From positions 30,539 through 39,752 of the forward strand of contig JAPPFO010000015.1 in assembly GCA_028875175.1 (NCBI GenBank): a stretch of DNA of 9,214 bases. The letters are read 5' to 3'. The DNA comes from Chloroflexota bacterium (GTDB taxonomy: Bacteria; Chloroflexota; UBA11872). This document shows positions 1 through 5,908 of the stretch, piece after piece. A model generated the notes under the pieces. The model worked only from the letters and a program-made list of their open reading frames with translations, was not told where the DNA came from and did no database searches. Each line of letters begins with the position of its first letter. The stretch's first letter is position 1. A program made the translations under genes and the position numbers.

Positions 1-2
1 TA

Positions 3-137
3 TCCCCCCCACACGGGTACCATCGAAACAGAGAAGTCTTCGTCCGAACTGTTTGGTACTGCCCACAGTGCGGCGGCGCGTATAGCGTCTCGCGGGTGGG
101 CAGCCGCATGGAAAGGATGCGGGCCGCAAACCCATGA
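3..137 (+). CDS. Possible 3' end of an upstream gene with a CxxC zinc-ribbon-like motif (5' partial)
   Basis: The frame entered at position 3 stays open to a TGA at 135-137. That TGA overlaps the ATG of the next gene as ATGA, an arrangement typical of translational coupling. The 44 visible residues include WYCPQCGGAY, a single CxxC knuckle that could be half of a zinc ribbon; no second CxxC follows. Another frame is also open through this stretch and the fragment is short, so it could be non-coding. No family is recognised. The support is only the ATGA junction and the CPQCG motif. Confidence 0.3.
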   Translation, partial: SPPHGYHRNREVFVRTVWYCPQCGGAYSVSRVGSRMERMRAANP

Positions 138-385
138 CACACAGCACGCTCACCCGCCGCCGGATGCTGGCGGCAATCCTGATCGCGGGAGTCGCCGGCG
201 TTGCCTGCGGACCTTCGCCAAGCGCCTCGAACGAATCCGGGGACTCGTCGGGGTCATCGGACACCTCGGGATCGACGACCGAGCCCACCAAGACGCCAAC
301 CCTCGACTTCTTCCGCGCCGGCGGCCGAAACCCCAGCTACCCAACGCCAACTCCGCAGCCCATTCCAGGGCAGCGACAGTCCTAA
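134..385 (+). CDS. Small secreted lipoprotein with a Ser/Thr/Pro-rich tail, 83 aa
   Basis: The N-terminus has a classical export signal: basic residues with three arginines (TRRRML, residues 7-12, slightly Tat-like), a hydrophobic stretch (13-24), then Cys25 in GVAC-G, which would be the lipidated cysteine. The -3 residue is Gly rather than the usual Leu, so the lipobox is imperfect. After Cys25 the chain is low-complexity Ser/Gly/Asp/Thr (about 27-50), then Pro/Thr-rich (TPTPQPIP near the end). There is no folded domain. Such a signal plus linker normally precedes a solute-binding domain in importer operons, and ABC ATPase genes follow directly. Here a TAA ends the frame and no binding-protein sequence continues in any forward frame, so this is either a genuine small lipoprotein or the stub of a broken binding protein. 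Its start overlaps the preceding stop (ATGA). The only purine-rich stretch upstream (ggaaagg) lies rather far from the ATG. Confidence 0.6.
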   Translation: MTHSTLTRRRMLAAILIAGVAGVACGPSPSASNESGDSSGSSDTSGSTTEPTKTPTLDFFRAGGRNPSYPTPTPQPIPGQRQS

Positions 386-461
386 TCCGGCCGTGGCAGC
401 AGGCGCGCATGCCTGACCTGGCGCCACACGAGGGACGACTGCCCTGAACAACGGCGCCGTA

Positions 462-1418
462 TTGACCGTTAACGACCTGCGGGTCTACTACGACACGCCC
501 GCGGGCACGGTAAAGGCCGTGGATGGCGTGAGCTTCGACCTGCGTCCGGGGGAACGCCTGGGTCTCGTCGGCGAATCCGGCTCGGGCAAGAGCACCATGG
601 CGCTGGCGCTGATGCGCATGCACAAGCCGCCGGCCCGCATCGCCGGCGGCGAGGTGCTGCTGGACGGCGTGGGCGACGTAATGAAGCTGGACGACGACGC
701 CCTGCGTCGCATCCGCCTGGACCGGCTGGCGCTGGTGCCGCAGGGGGCGATGAATTCGCTGAATCCGGTGATGCGAGTTCGGGATCAGCTGGCCGACGGC
801 ATCCGAACGCATGAGCCGGGCGATGACCGCGACGCACTCGCCGCGCGCATACGTGCGCAATTGGCTCGTGTGGGCCTGGACGCTGACGTCGGCGGTAAGT
901 TCCCGCACGAGTTGAGCGGGGGCATGAAGCAGCGCGTGGCCATCGCCATCGGCACGTCGCTGAGCCCCTCGGTGATCATCGCCGACGAACCCACCAGCGC
1001 CCTGGACGTGGTGGTGCAGCGGCAGGTGATGGAAACGCTGCGCTCGGTGCAGGAAGAGATCGGCGCCTCGGTGTTGATCGTCGGGCACGACATGGGGCTG
1101 ATGGCGCAGATTGCCGACCGCATGGGCGTGATGTACGCGGGCAAGCTGGTGGAACTGGCGCCGGTGCACGACCTCTTCACCAACCCGCAACATCCCTACA
1201 CTAGGCTATTGATCGAGAGCGTGCCGACGCTCATGGCCAAACGCGCGCTGGCGAGCATCCCGGGTGTGCCGCCCACGCTGATCAACGTGCCGCCGGGCTG
1301 CCCCTTCCATCCGCGCTGTCCGAGCGCATTCGAGCCGTGCGACTCGGAAGTGCCATTGCCGACCGCGCAGAACGGCCGCGTGGTGTCCTGTCACCTGTAT
1401 CCCGAAGAGGCCGCATGA
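462..1418 (+). CDS. Oligopeptide/dipeptide-family ABC transporter ATPase (DppD/OppD-like)
   Basis: This is a cytoplasmic nucleotide-binding subunit of a peptide/nickel/oligosaccharide-type (Opp/Dpp) importer that hydrolyses ATP to drive uptake. Counting from the TTG at 462, the order is Walker A GESGSGKST (37-45), Q-loop VPQGAMNSLNP (Q94), signature LSGGMKQ (151-157), Walker B VIIADEP (171-177) and switch His209 in VGHD. The family C-terminal region then starts at NPQHPYTRLL (241-250) and carries four cysteines (C280, C286, C293, C310). The 318-aa length fits DppD. The start is uncertain. From TTG462 the protein begins TVNDLRVYYD, slightly short of the usual beta-strand. An in-frame CTG at 444, with GAGGGA at 430-435, would add NNGAVL. 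An ATG at 409 would fit if one C were missing from the run at 442-444. The stop overlaps the next ATPase gene (ATGA, 1415-1418). No permease or binding protein lies in the window, so the substrate cannot be read from this gene. Confidence 0.93.
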   Translation: MTVNDLRVYYDTPAGTVKAVDGVSFDLRPGERLGLVGESGSGKSTMALALMRMHKPPARIAGGEVLLDGVGDVMKLDDDALRRIRLDRLALVPQGAMNSLNPVMRVRDQLADGIRTHEPGDDRDALAARIRAQLARVGLDADVGGKFPHELSGGMKQRVAIAIGTSLSPSVIIADEPTSALDVVVQRQVMETLRSVQEEIGASVLIVGHDMGLMAQIADRMGVMYAGKLVELAPVHDLFTNPQHPYTRLLIESVPTLMAKRALASIPGVPPTLINVPPGCPFHPRCPSAFEPCDSEVPLPTAQNGRVVSCHLYPEEAA

Positions 1419-2479
1419 CCGCCTTCCTGGAGATGACCAACGTCAGCAAGGTGTTCTCGGCCGGGATCATCCGGCGCCAGCACACCGTGGCGGTGGACGA
1501 CGTGACGATGACCATCGACGAGCAGTCGCCGTCCATCCTGGCCGTGGCCGGCGAGAGCGGCAGCGGGAAAACGACACTGGCCCGGCTGCTGCTCGGAGTG
1601 ATTCCGCCATCGTCGGGCGAGGTGATCTACCGCGGGCAGTCGGTGGACGACCTCTCGCGCGAACAGCGGCGCACCTACCTGCGCGAGATTCAGCCAATCT
1701 TCCAGGACCCGTTCGAGTCCTATAACCCCTTCTACAAGGTGGACCACGTCCTGACCGTGCCCGCGAAGAAGTTTCAGCTATCCGAGTCCAAGCAGGAGAC
1801 CACGCGACTGATCGAAGAAGCGCTGGACATGGTGGGCTTGCAGCCGGCGGAGACGCTGGGGCGCTTTCCCCACCAGCTGAGCGGCGGTCAGCGCCAGCGG
1901 GTGATGGTGGCTCGCGCCATGCTGCTGCGGCCGCGGCTGATCGTGGCCGACGAGCCGGTGTCGATGGTGGACGCCTCGCTCCGAGCCACCATCCTGGAGA
2001 GCATCCGGCGCATGAAGCAGGAGCTTGGGATCTCCGTGGTCTACATCACCCACGATCTGACCACGGCCTACCAGATCGCCGACAACATCCTGGTGATGTA
2101 CAAGGGGTCGGTGGTGGAAGCCGGCTCCGTGGAGCAAGTGATCCGCGACCCCAAGCATCCGTATACGCAGTTGTTGGTCTCGTCGATACCCCAGCCCGAT
2201 CCCTCCGTGCCCTGGGGCGCCGAAGGCGAGATCGCCGGCGACCCGGAGTCTATGGAGGTCGCGGCGACGGGGTGCAAGTTCGTGGATCGCTGCCCGGCGG
2301 CCTTCGAGCCCTGTCGCGGTCAACGGCCGTTGCTGTACCACGAGCACCCTTCGCGGGCGGCGGCCTGCTTCCAATACGACAAGTCGCCGGCGCTGGAAGG
2401 CCAGAACCTGGACGTGGTCTTCGAAGCGCAACTCACATCGCAGGCGGTCGGCGGTTCCGTGGAGCCAAAAGCGAACTGA
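1415..2479 (+). CDS. Oligopeptide/dipeptide-family ABC transporter ATPase (DppF/OppF-like)
   Basis: This is the second nucleotide-binding subunit, expected to pair with the preceding ATPase as a heterodimer beneath the permeases. The start is the ATG at 1415: GAAGAGG sits 4 nt upstream, it overlaps the previous stop, and the protein then begins MTAFLEMTNVSKVF as expected. A longer in-frame ATG at 1337 would add 26 residues read out of frame through the previous gene. Motifs in the 354 aa are Walker A GESGSGKTT (46-54), Q-loop IFQDPFESYNP (Q97), signature LSGGQRQR (155-162), Walker B LIVADE (175-180) followed by the family-typical PVSMVDASLR, and switch His213 (ITHD). The C-terminal region contains DPKHPYTQLL (246-255) and cysteines C287, C293, C300 and C318, matching the partner subunit's spacing. 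About 35 residues after the last cysteine are variable. The glycosidase-like gene follows after 17 bp, suggesting one transcript. Confidence 0.93.
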   Translation: MTAFLEMTNVSKVFSAGIIRRQHTVAVDDVTMTIDEQSPSILAVAGESGSGKTTLARLLLGVIPPSSGEVIYRGQSVDDLSREQRRTYLREIQPIFQDPFESYNPFYKVDHVLTVPAKKFQLSESKQETTRLIEEALDMVGLQPAETLGRFPHQLSGGQRQRVMVARAMLLRPRLIVADEPVSMVDASLRATILESIRRMKQELGISVVYITHDLTTAYQIADNILVMYKGSVVEAGSVEQVIRDPKHPYTQLLVSSIPQPDPSVPWGAEGEIAGDPESMEVAATGCKFVDRCPAAFEPCRGQRPLLYHEHPSRAAACFQYDKSPALEGQNLDVVFEAQLTSQAVGGSVEPKAN

Positions 2480-2496
2480 GTCGAGCGAACGGGACC

Positions 2497-3372
2497 ATGC
2501 GAGTTGAGCGGCTGGCCGGCGGCCCGATCATCAAGCCGGAGATGGACGCTCGAATTGGCAGCAACATCAATGGGCCGTCATTGGTGCGTGTGCCCGATTG
2601 GATTGACGACCCGCTGGGCGCCTACTACCTGTATTTCGCGCACCACAAAGGCGCGTACATCCGCATGGCTTATGCCGACGACCTGGAGGGGCCGTGGGCG
2701 ACGTACGGACCGGGGGTGCTGGATCTTGAGGACTCCTTCTTTGCCAGTCCGGAGCTCTCCAGCCACGTAGCGTCGCCGGACGTTCACATTGACGACGCAA
2801 ACCGTCAGATCCGGATGTACTACCACGGGGTCGTCGAGCGGGGCCTGCAGCGTTCGCGGGTGGCGCTGAGCGAAAACGGGATCGACTTCGAGGCCCGCGA
2901 GGAGCTGCTGGGGAATCCGTACTTCCGGGTGTTTCAGTACGGCGGCTTCCACTATGCAATCGGCATGCCCGGGGTGTTCTACAGGTCAGGGGACGGGCTG
3001 ACGGGATTTGTCGAGGGGCCGGCGCTGTTCAGCGAGGACATGCGTCATTGCGCCGTGAGGCTGAATGGGCACACGCTGAGCGTCTTCTACTCGAACGCCG
3101 GGGACTGTCCGGAGCGGATCCTGGTATCCGAAATCGACCTCAGACCTGACTGGATGGACTGGCGGGAATCCGAGCCGTCGGTGGTGCTGGAGCCGGAGAC
3201 GGACTACGAGGGCGCGGACCTGGCGCTCGAACCGTCGCAGCGCGGACTGACGGAGGTACGGGTTCGGCAGCTACGGGATCCGGGGATCTTTGAGGAGAAC
3301 GGCGAGACCTACCTGTTGTATTCGGTGGCCGGCGAGGCCGGCATTGCCATAGCCAAACTCCACGATCGGTAG
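2497..3372 (+). CDS. Beta-propeller glycosidase-like protein (GH43/GH32-type fold), 291 aa
   Basis: The protein looks like the five-bladed beta-propeller superfamily containing GH43, GH32 and GH68. Supporting segments are GPIIKPEM (9-16), NGPSLVRVPDW (25-35), YYLYFAHHKGAYIRMAYADD (43-62), EGPW (64-67), ASPDVHID (92-99), IRMYYHG (105-111) and, near the C-terminus, RDPGIFEENGETYLLYSVAG (260-279). Repeated blade-like units of 'YYLYF...IRMAYADDLEGPW' and 'ETYLLYS...GIAIAK' support the fold. The acidic catalytic triad cannot be assigned by eye, so it may be a diverged or inactive relative. There is no signal peptide or membrane segment, so a cytoplasmic enzyme acting on an imported saccharide is inferred. 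The ATG at 2497 is chosen because it lies just past the previous stop and starts the conserved part; the open frame continues upstream inside the ATPase gene but encodes nothing recognisable. The upstream SD is weak. It ends 6 bp from the convergent oxidoreductase gene. Confidence 0.65.
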   Translation: MRVERLAGGPIIKPEMDARIGSNINGPSLVRVPDWIDDPLGAYYLYFAHHKGAYIRMAYADDLEGPWATYGPGVLDLEDSFFASPELSSHVASPDVHIDDANRQIRMYYHGVVERGLQRSRVALSENGIDFEAREELLGNPYFRVFQYGGFHYAIGMPGVFYRSGDGLTGFVEGPALFSEDMRHCAVRLNGHTLSVFYSNAGDCPERILVSEIDLRPDWMDWRESEPSVVLEPETDYEGADLALEPSQRGLTEVRVRQLRDPGIFEENGETYLLYSVAGEAGIAIAKLHDR

Positions 3373-3378
3373 CGTCGG

Positions 3379-4470
3379 CTAGGCGAGCCTGACGTCTCGA
3401 CCGCTCTCGGCTGAGGCGTAGATAGCGTCGACGACTTGCTGGACGCGGAGGCCGTCGTGGCCGGTGGACCTGGGCTGGCCGCCTTCACGCACGGCGCGAA
3501 CGAAGTCGGCGATGGCCGCGTGGTGGGGCTGGGGACCGGATGGGAAGTTCTGGTGAACGCGGTCGACCCAGGAGTCGGATTGGGCGGACAAGATTCGCAG
3601 CCAGGTCGCTGACTCTTCGCTGCGGCCCAGGATGACCTCCGCACCGGCTCGGTCGCCGGCAACCCAGATACGGTAGTACTCGTCGTCGACAATGTTCAGG
3701 GCCCAGCTGCACTCCAGCGAGAGCGTGGCGCCGCTGTCGCAGCGGACGAGGGCGAGGGCGAAGTCGTCAACGTCCATTTCCTCGTGGTTCCAGGGACCCC
3801 AGGGGTTGTAGCCGCCGTCGGCCTGGTTGCCGATCTTGAGGTAGGTGGCGCCCGACACCGAGACAGGTTGCGGGCCGCCCATGAGCCAGAAGGCGGTGTC
3901 GATGACGTGGACACCCACGTCGATGAGCGCGCCGCCGCCGTTAAGGGCCTTGGAGTGGAAGGCGCCCTTGGTGCGGGGCGCGAAGCCGCGGCGGCGGTTC
4001 CACGTGGCGCGGACGAAATAAATCTCGCCCAGGTCGCCGCGCTGGATGATTTGCTTGAGGGCGACGGCCTGGGGAATGAAGCGGCTTTGAAAGTCAACGG
4101 CCAGGATGCGGTTGGCGGCTTCGGCGGCCTCGACCATCTCGCGTGCGTCAGCCGCGTTCAGGGCCAGCGGCTTCTCGCAGAAGACGTGCTTGCCTGCCGC
4201 CAGCGCGGCCAGGGTGGCGGGGTGATGGATTGGGTTGGAGGCGCAGACGCTGACCGCATCCACGGCATCCAGGCTGAGGAGCTCGTGGTAGTCACGAAAG
4301 ACCTGGAGAATGCCGAAGTCACGCTGCACGGCTGCCAGGGCGTCTTGCGAAACGTCGGCCGCGGCGACGATCTCGCACTGGTCGGGAATCGCCTGGTAGC
4401 CGCCGATGTGGGCCAGCCTGGCGATCTGGCCGGCGCCGATGATGCCGATGCCAAGCTTCCGGCTACTCAC
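3379..4470 (-). CDS. Gfo/Idh/MocA family NAD(P)-dependent oxidoreductase (363 aa)
   Basis: This is a cytoplasmic dehydrogenase of the glucose-fructose oxidoreductase/inositol dehydrogenase family, which usually oxidises a sugar or polyol hydroxyl with NAD(P). The N-terminal Rossmann fold has GIGIIGAGQIARLAH (7-21). The family motif CEKPLAL is at 98-104 (catalytic-type Lys100), followed by AVDFQSRFIP (124-133). The C-terminal alpha/beta domain has GGGALIDVGVHVID (178-191), with Asp184 and His188 at the usual active-site positions. The chosen start is the GTG at 4470: GAGG lies 5 nt upstream, and the next residues are SSRKLGIGIIGAG. A longer in-frame ATG at 4656 would run through the NIPSNAP gene and add only arginine-rich shadow sequence. 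It is the last gene of the minus-strand cassette, 59 nt after the NIPSNAP stop. The substrate is unknown; neighbours point to a sugar or sugar-like compound. Confidence 0.9.
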   Translation of the reverse strand: MSSRKLGIGIIGAGQIARLAHIGGYQAIPDQCEIVAAADVSQDALAAVQRDFGILQVFRDYHELLSLDAVDAVSVCASNPIHHPATLAALAAGKHVFCEKPLALNAADAREMVEAAEAANRILAVDFQSRFIPQAVALKQIIQRGDLGEIYFVRATWNRRRGFAPRTKGAFHSKALNGGGALIDVGVHVIDTAFWLMGGPQPVSVSGATYLKIGNQADGGYNPWGPWNHEEMDVDDFALALVRCDSGATLSLECSWALNIVDDEYYRIWVAGDRAGAEVILGRSEESATWLRILSAQSDSWVDRVHQNFPSGPQPHHAAIADFVRAVREGGQPRSTGHDGLRVQQVVDAIYASAESGRDVRLA

Positions 4471-4529
4471 GGGCGCCTCGGCATGAGGTCGGTGCCGCTC
4501 GCCACCGGACCCTGCACCTCGAAATCTGC

Positions 4530-4850
4530 CTACTTCAGCGGGGAGAAGTACGCGGGGTCCATGAAGGTGCTGGTGACCCCGGCCACGATGGGTCCGTCCT
4601 TTTCGGAATCGGCCTCGATGGCGGCCCAGGCCGGGTCCTGGGCGAAGGCTTCCCACTGGCGCTGCTGGGCCTCCAGGCTGTCGTAGACGTTGATGTAGAT
4701 CAGCCGCGGGTTGCCGTCCACGACTTCGGTCCAGACCCCGGCGATGTCGAAGCCGTGCTGGCGGAAGACCTCTGACGCCCGCTCAAGACGCGCCAGCATG
4801 GCGGGCATTCGGCCCGGCAGGATTTCGTACACGCGCAGTTCGTAGACCAT
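4530..4850 (-). CDS. NIPSNAP family protein (106 aa)
   Basis: This is a small, complete single-domain protein of the NIPSNAP family, a dimeric alpha-beta barrel (ferredoxin-like) fold whose bacterial members have no firmly established reaction. Visible family features are the opening MVYELRVYEILPGRM, the helix LARLERASEVFRQHGF, a central strand region AGVWTEVVDGNPRLIYINVYDSLE, and the WEAFAQDPAWAAI segment followed by the C-terminal strand. There is no signal peptide. It starts 4 nt after the stop of the TIM-barrel gene and has a strong GGAGG (minus strand, 4863-4859) 8 nt ahead of the ATG, inside the last codons of that gene. It is therefore very likely co-transcribed, and possibly translationally coupled, with that gene. 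Its placement between a TIM-barrel isomerase and a Gfo/Idh/MocA oxidoreductase suggests a supporting or catalytic role on the same substrate, which is inference. Confidence 0.85.
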   Translation of the reverse strand: MVYELRVYEILPGRMPAMLARLERASEVFRQHGFDIAGVWTEVVDGNPRLIYINVYDSLEAQQRQWEAFAQDPAWAAIEADSEKDGPIVAGVTSTFMDPAYFSPLK

Positions 4851-4854
4851 CGCC

Positions 4855-5811
4855 TCAGCCTCCCAGTTCCAACTGTTCCACCCGCTGCTTTACATCGACC
4901 CCGATACGCTCCGCCGTCTCGTGCACTTTCGCAAAGTTGTGGGCGTAGGACGCCTCGTCGGGCAGGTGCTCGCAGTAGCAGGGGGTGTCAGGGTCTAGTT
5001 CGTCCATGCGTTGCAGGTAGGCGGCCAGGTCCAGGGTGCCTTCGCCGATGAGCACCTCGTCCCACTTGAGCGTGAGGTGCCCGTGGTCCCAGAGCAGGTC
5101 CTTGACGTGGGCGGAGTAGACGAAGTCGCCCAGCAGGTCGAAGGTGCGGTGGATGAGCGAGGTGGTATCGAAGTAGGTGTCCATGGCGATCATGTTGACG
5201 ACGTCCATGTGGAACCCGAAGCGGGGATGATCGACGGCGTCGTAGAACTCGCGGATGTCTTCCGGCTGGTAGAAGAAGCTGTGGTTGAAGGGCTCGATCA
5301 GGAAGCGGGTGCGTTGCAGGTCCAGGCCGTCTAAGACGCGGAGTACGACCTCGCGCAGCTCGGCCTTGTAGTCGTCGGTGAACATCTCGGGATGGGCGGT
5401 GAGCAGGCCGCCGGCGGGGCTCTTGGTGCCGGGCAGGATGTGGAGGGTGCGGCACTGCATGGCGTCGGCGTTCAGGAGCCCGCGGCGGATGTCGGTGATT
5501 CGCTGCTCCGCCAGTTCCCGGTCGGCAACCATCAGGTTGTCGTTGAAGTTGGCTTCGCCGACCATGATTCCGAGTGCTCGCGCACGCTCGCCGAAGGCCG
5601 CGCACTCGTCGCGGCTCCGGGTCCAAATAGCGCCGGGGGCGCCGATGGCGGAGAGCCCGTAACGGTCGAGTTGCGGGACGATGTCGTCGAAGTCGTCGAT
5701 CGAGTCCGGCCGCACGAAGCGCAGGTTGGGCAGCGTCTCGGGCTTGTAGGCGGGATCGCGGCGCAGGGCGACGTTCGGCTCGAAGACTGGGTAGATGCCG
5801 CCGAGTCTCAT
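4855..5811 (-). CDS. Sugar phosphate isomerase/epimerase-like TIM-barrel protein (318 aa)
   Basis: The protein belongs to the xylose-isomerase-like TIM-barrel (AP endonuclease family 2) superfamily, whose members isomerise, epimerise, dehydrate or cleave sugars and inositols using a divalent metal. The four typical metal ligands can be placed: Glu173 (LIEPFN), Asp203 (FHMDVVN), His235 (SAHVKD) and Glu281 (YCEHL). The strand segments LSAIGAPGAIW (53-63), GIMVGEANFND (81-91) and RTLHILPGTKSP (121-132) fit the barrel. The length is somewhat above the usual 260-300 residues. The ATG at 5811 gives a natural N-terminus (MRLGGIYPVF); the only SD-like purines (AAGGATC) lie about 10 nt upstream. It is the first gene of the minus-strand cassette, 97 bp head-to-head from the second oxidoreductase. 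The exact reaction and substrate cannot be read from the sequence. Confidence 0.88.
   Translation of the reverse strand: MRLGGIYPVFEPNVALRRDPAYKPETLPNLRFVRPDSIDDFDDIVPQLDRYGLSAIGAPGAIWTRSRDECAAFGERARALGIMVGEANFNDNLMVADRELAEQRITDIRRGLLNADAMQCRTLHILPGTKSPAGGLLTAHPEMFTDDYKAELREVVLRVLDGLDLQRTRFLIEPFNHSFFYQPEDIREFYDAVDHPRFGFHMDVVNMIAMDTYFDTTSLIHRTFDLLGDFVYSAHVKDLLWDHGHLTLKWDEVLIGEGTLDLAAYLQRMDELDPDTPCYCEHLPDEASYAHNFAKVHETAERIGVDVKQRVEQLELGG
4859..4863 (-). promoter_or_regulatory. Strong ribosome binding site of the NIPSNAP gene
   Basis: The minus strand reads GGAGG here, 8 nt before the ATG at 4850. It lies within the last codons of the TIM-barrel gene, which suggests continuous translation through both genes. 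It is the clearest SD in the window. Confidence 0.7.
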
Positions 5812-5835
5812 CTCTGCCGATCCTTAGCCGACGGT

Positions 5836-5861
5836 GCCACGGCGGAGCGAGTCGCCGTGGC
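5836..5861. promoter_or_regulatory. Perfect 9-bp inverted repeat in the divergent promoter region (candidate operator)
   Basis: GCCACGGCG (5836-5844) and CGCCGTGGC (5853-5861) are exact reverse complements separated by 8 bp; the arm centres are 17 bp apart. The repeat sits in the 97-bp gap (5812-5908) between the divergently transcribed TIM-barrel and second oxidoreductase genes. It lies 24 bp upstream of the former's ATG and 47 bp upstream of the latter's. This size and position fit a dimeric repressor operator controlling both directions. Weak -10-like elements adjoin it (TACGAT at 5863-5868 on the plus strand; TATCGT on the minus strand), but no convincing -35 is seen. A transcript hairpin in a 5' leader is an alternative. 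No regulator gene lies in the window. Confidence 0.45.
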
Positions 5862-5908
5862 CTACGATATCCCACCACCAAATCAGCCGCAGGCGATGAC
5901 CGGCGCAA

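Noticed and set aside
150..1193. Long minus-strand open frame opposite the lipoprotein and first ATPase
   Set aside because: It is antisense to an ATPase with all motifs intact; its translation is His/Arg/Ala-rich without any family feature, as expected from a GC-rich shadow.
1337..1414. N-terminal extension of the second ATPase from ATG 1337
   Set aside because: It would overlap 82 bases of the first ATPase; the ATG at 1415 has a good SD and the expected N-terminus.
2272..2496. N-terminal extension of the glycosidase-like protein inside the ATPase gene
   Set aside because: The extension is an out-of-frame reading of the ATPase C-terminus; conserved sequence begins only after 2497.
3373..3400. 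Small stem GGCT-AGGCG-AGCC between convergent genes as a terminator
   Set aside because: Only 4 bp of stem, no T-tract, and mostly inside the oxidoreductase coding end.
3784..4686. 300-residue plus-strand open frame opposite the first oxidoreductase
   Set aside because: Gly/Ala/Asp-rich mirror of the Gfo/Idh/MocA codons; the minus strand has clear Rossmann and EKP motifs.
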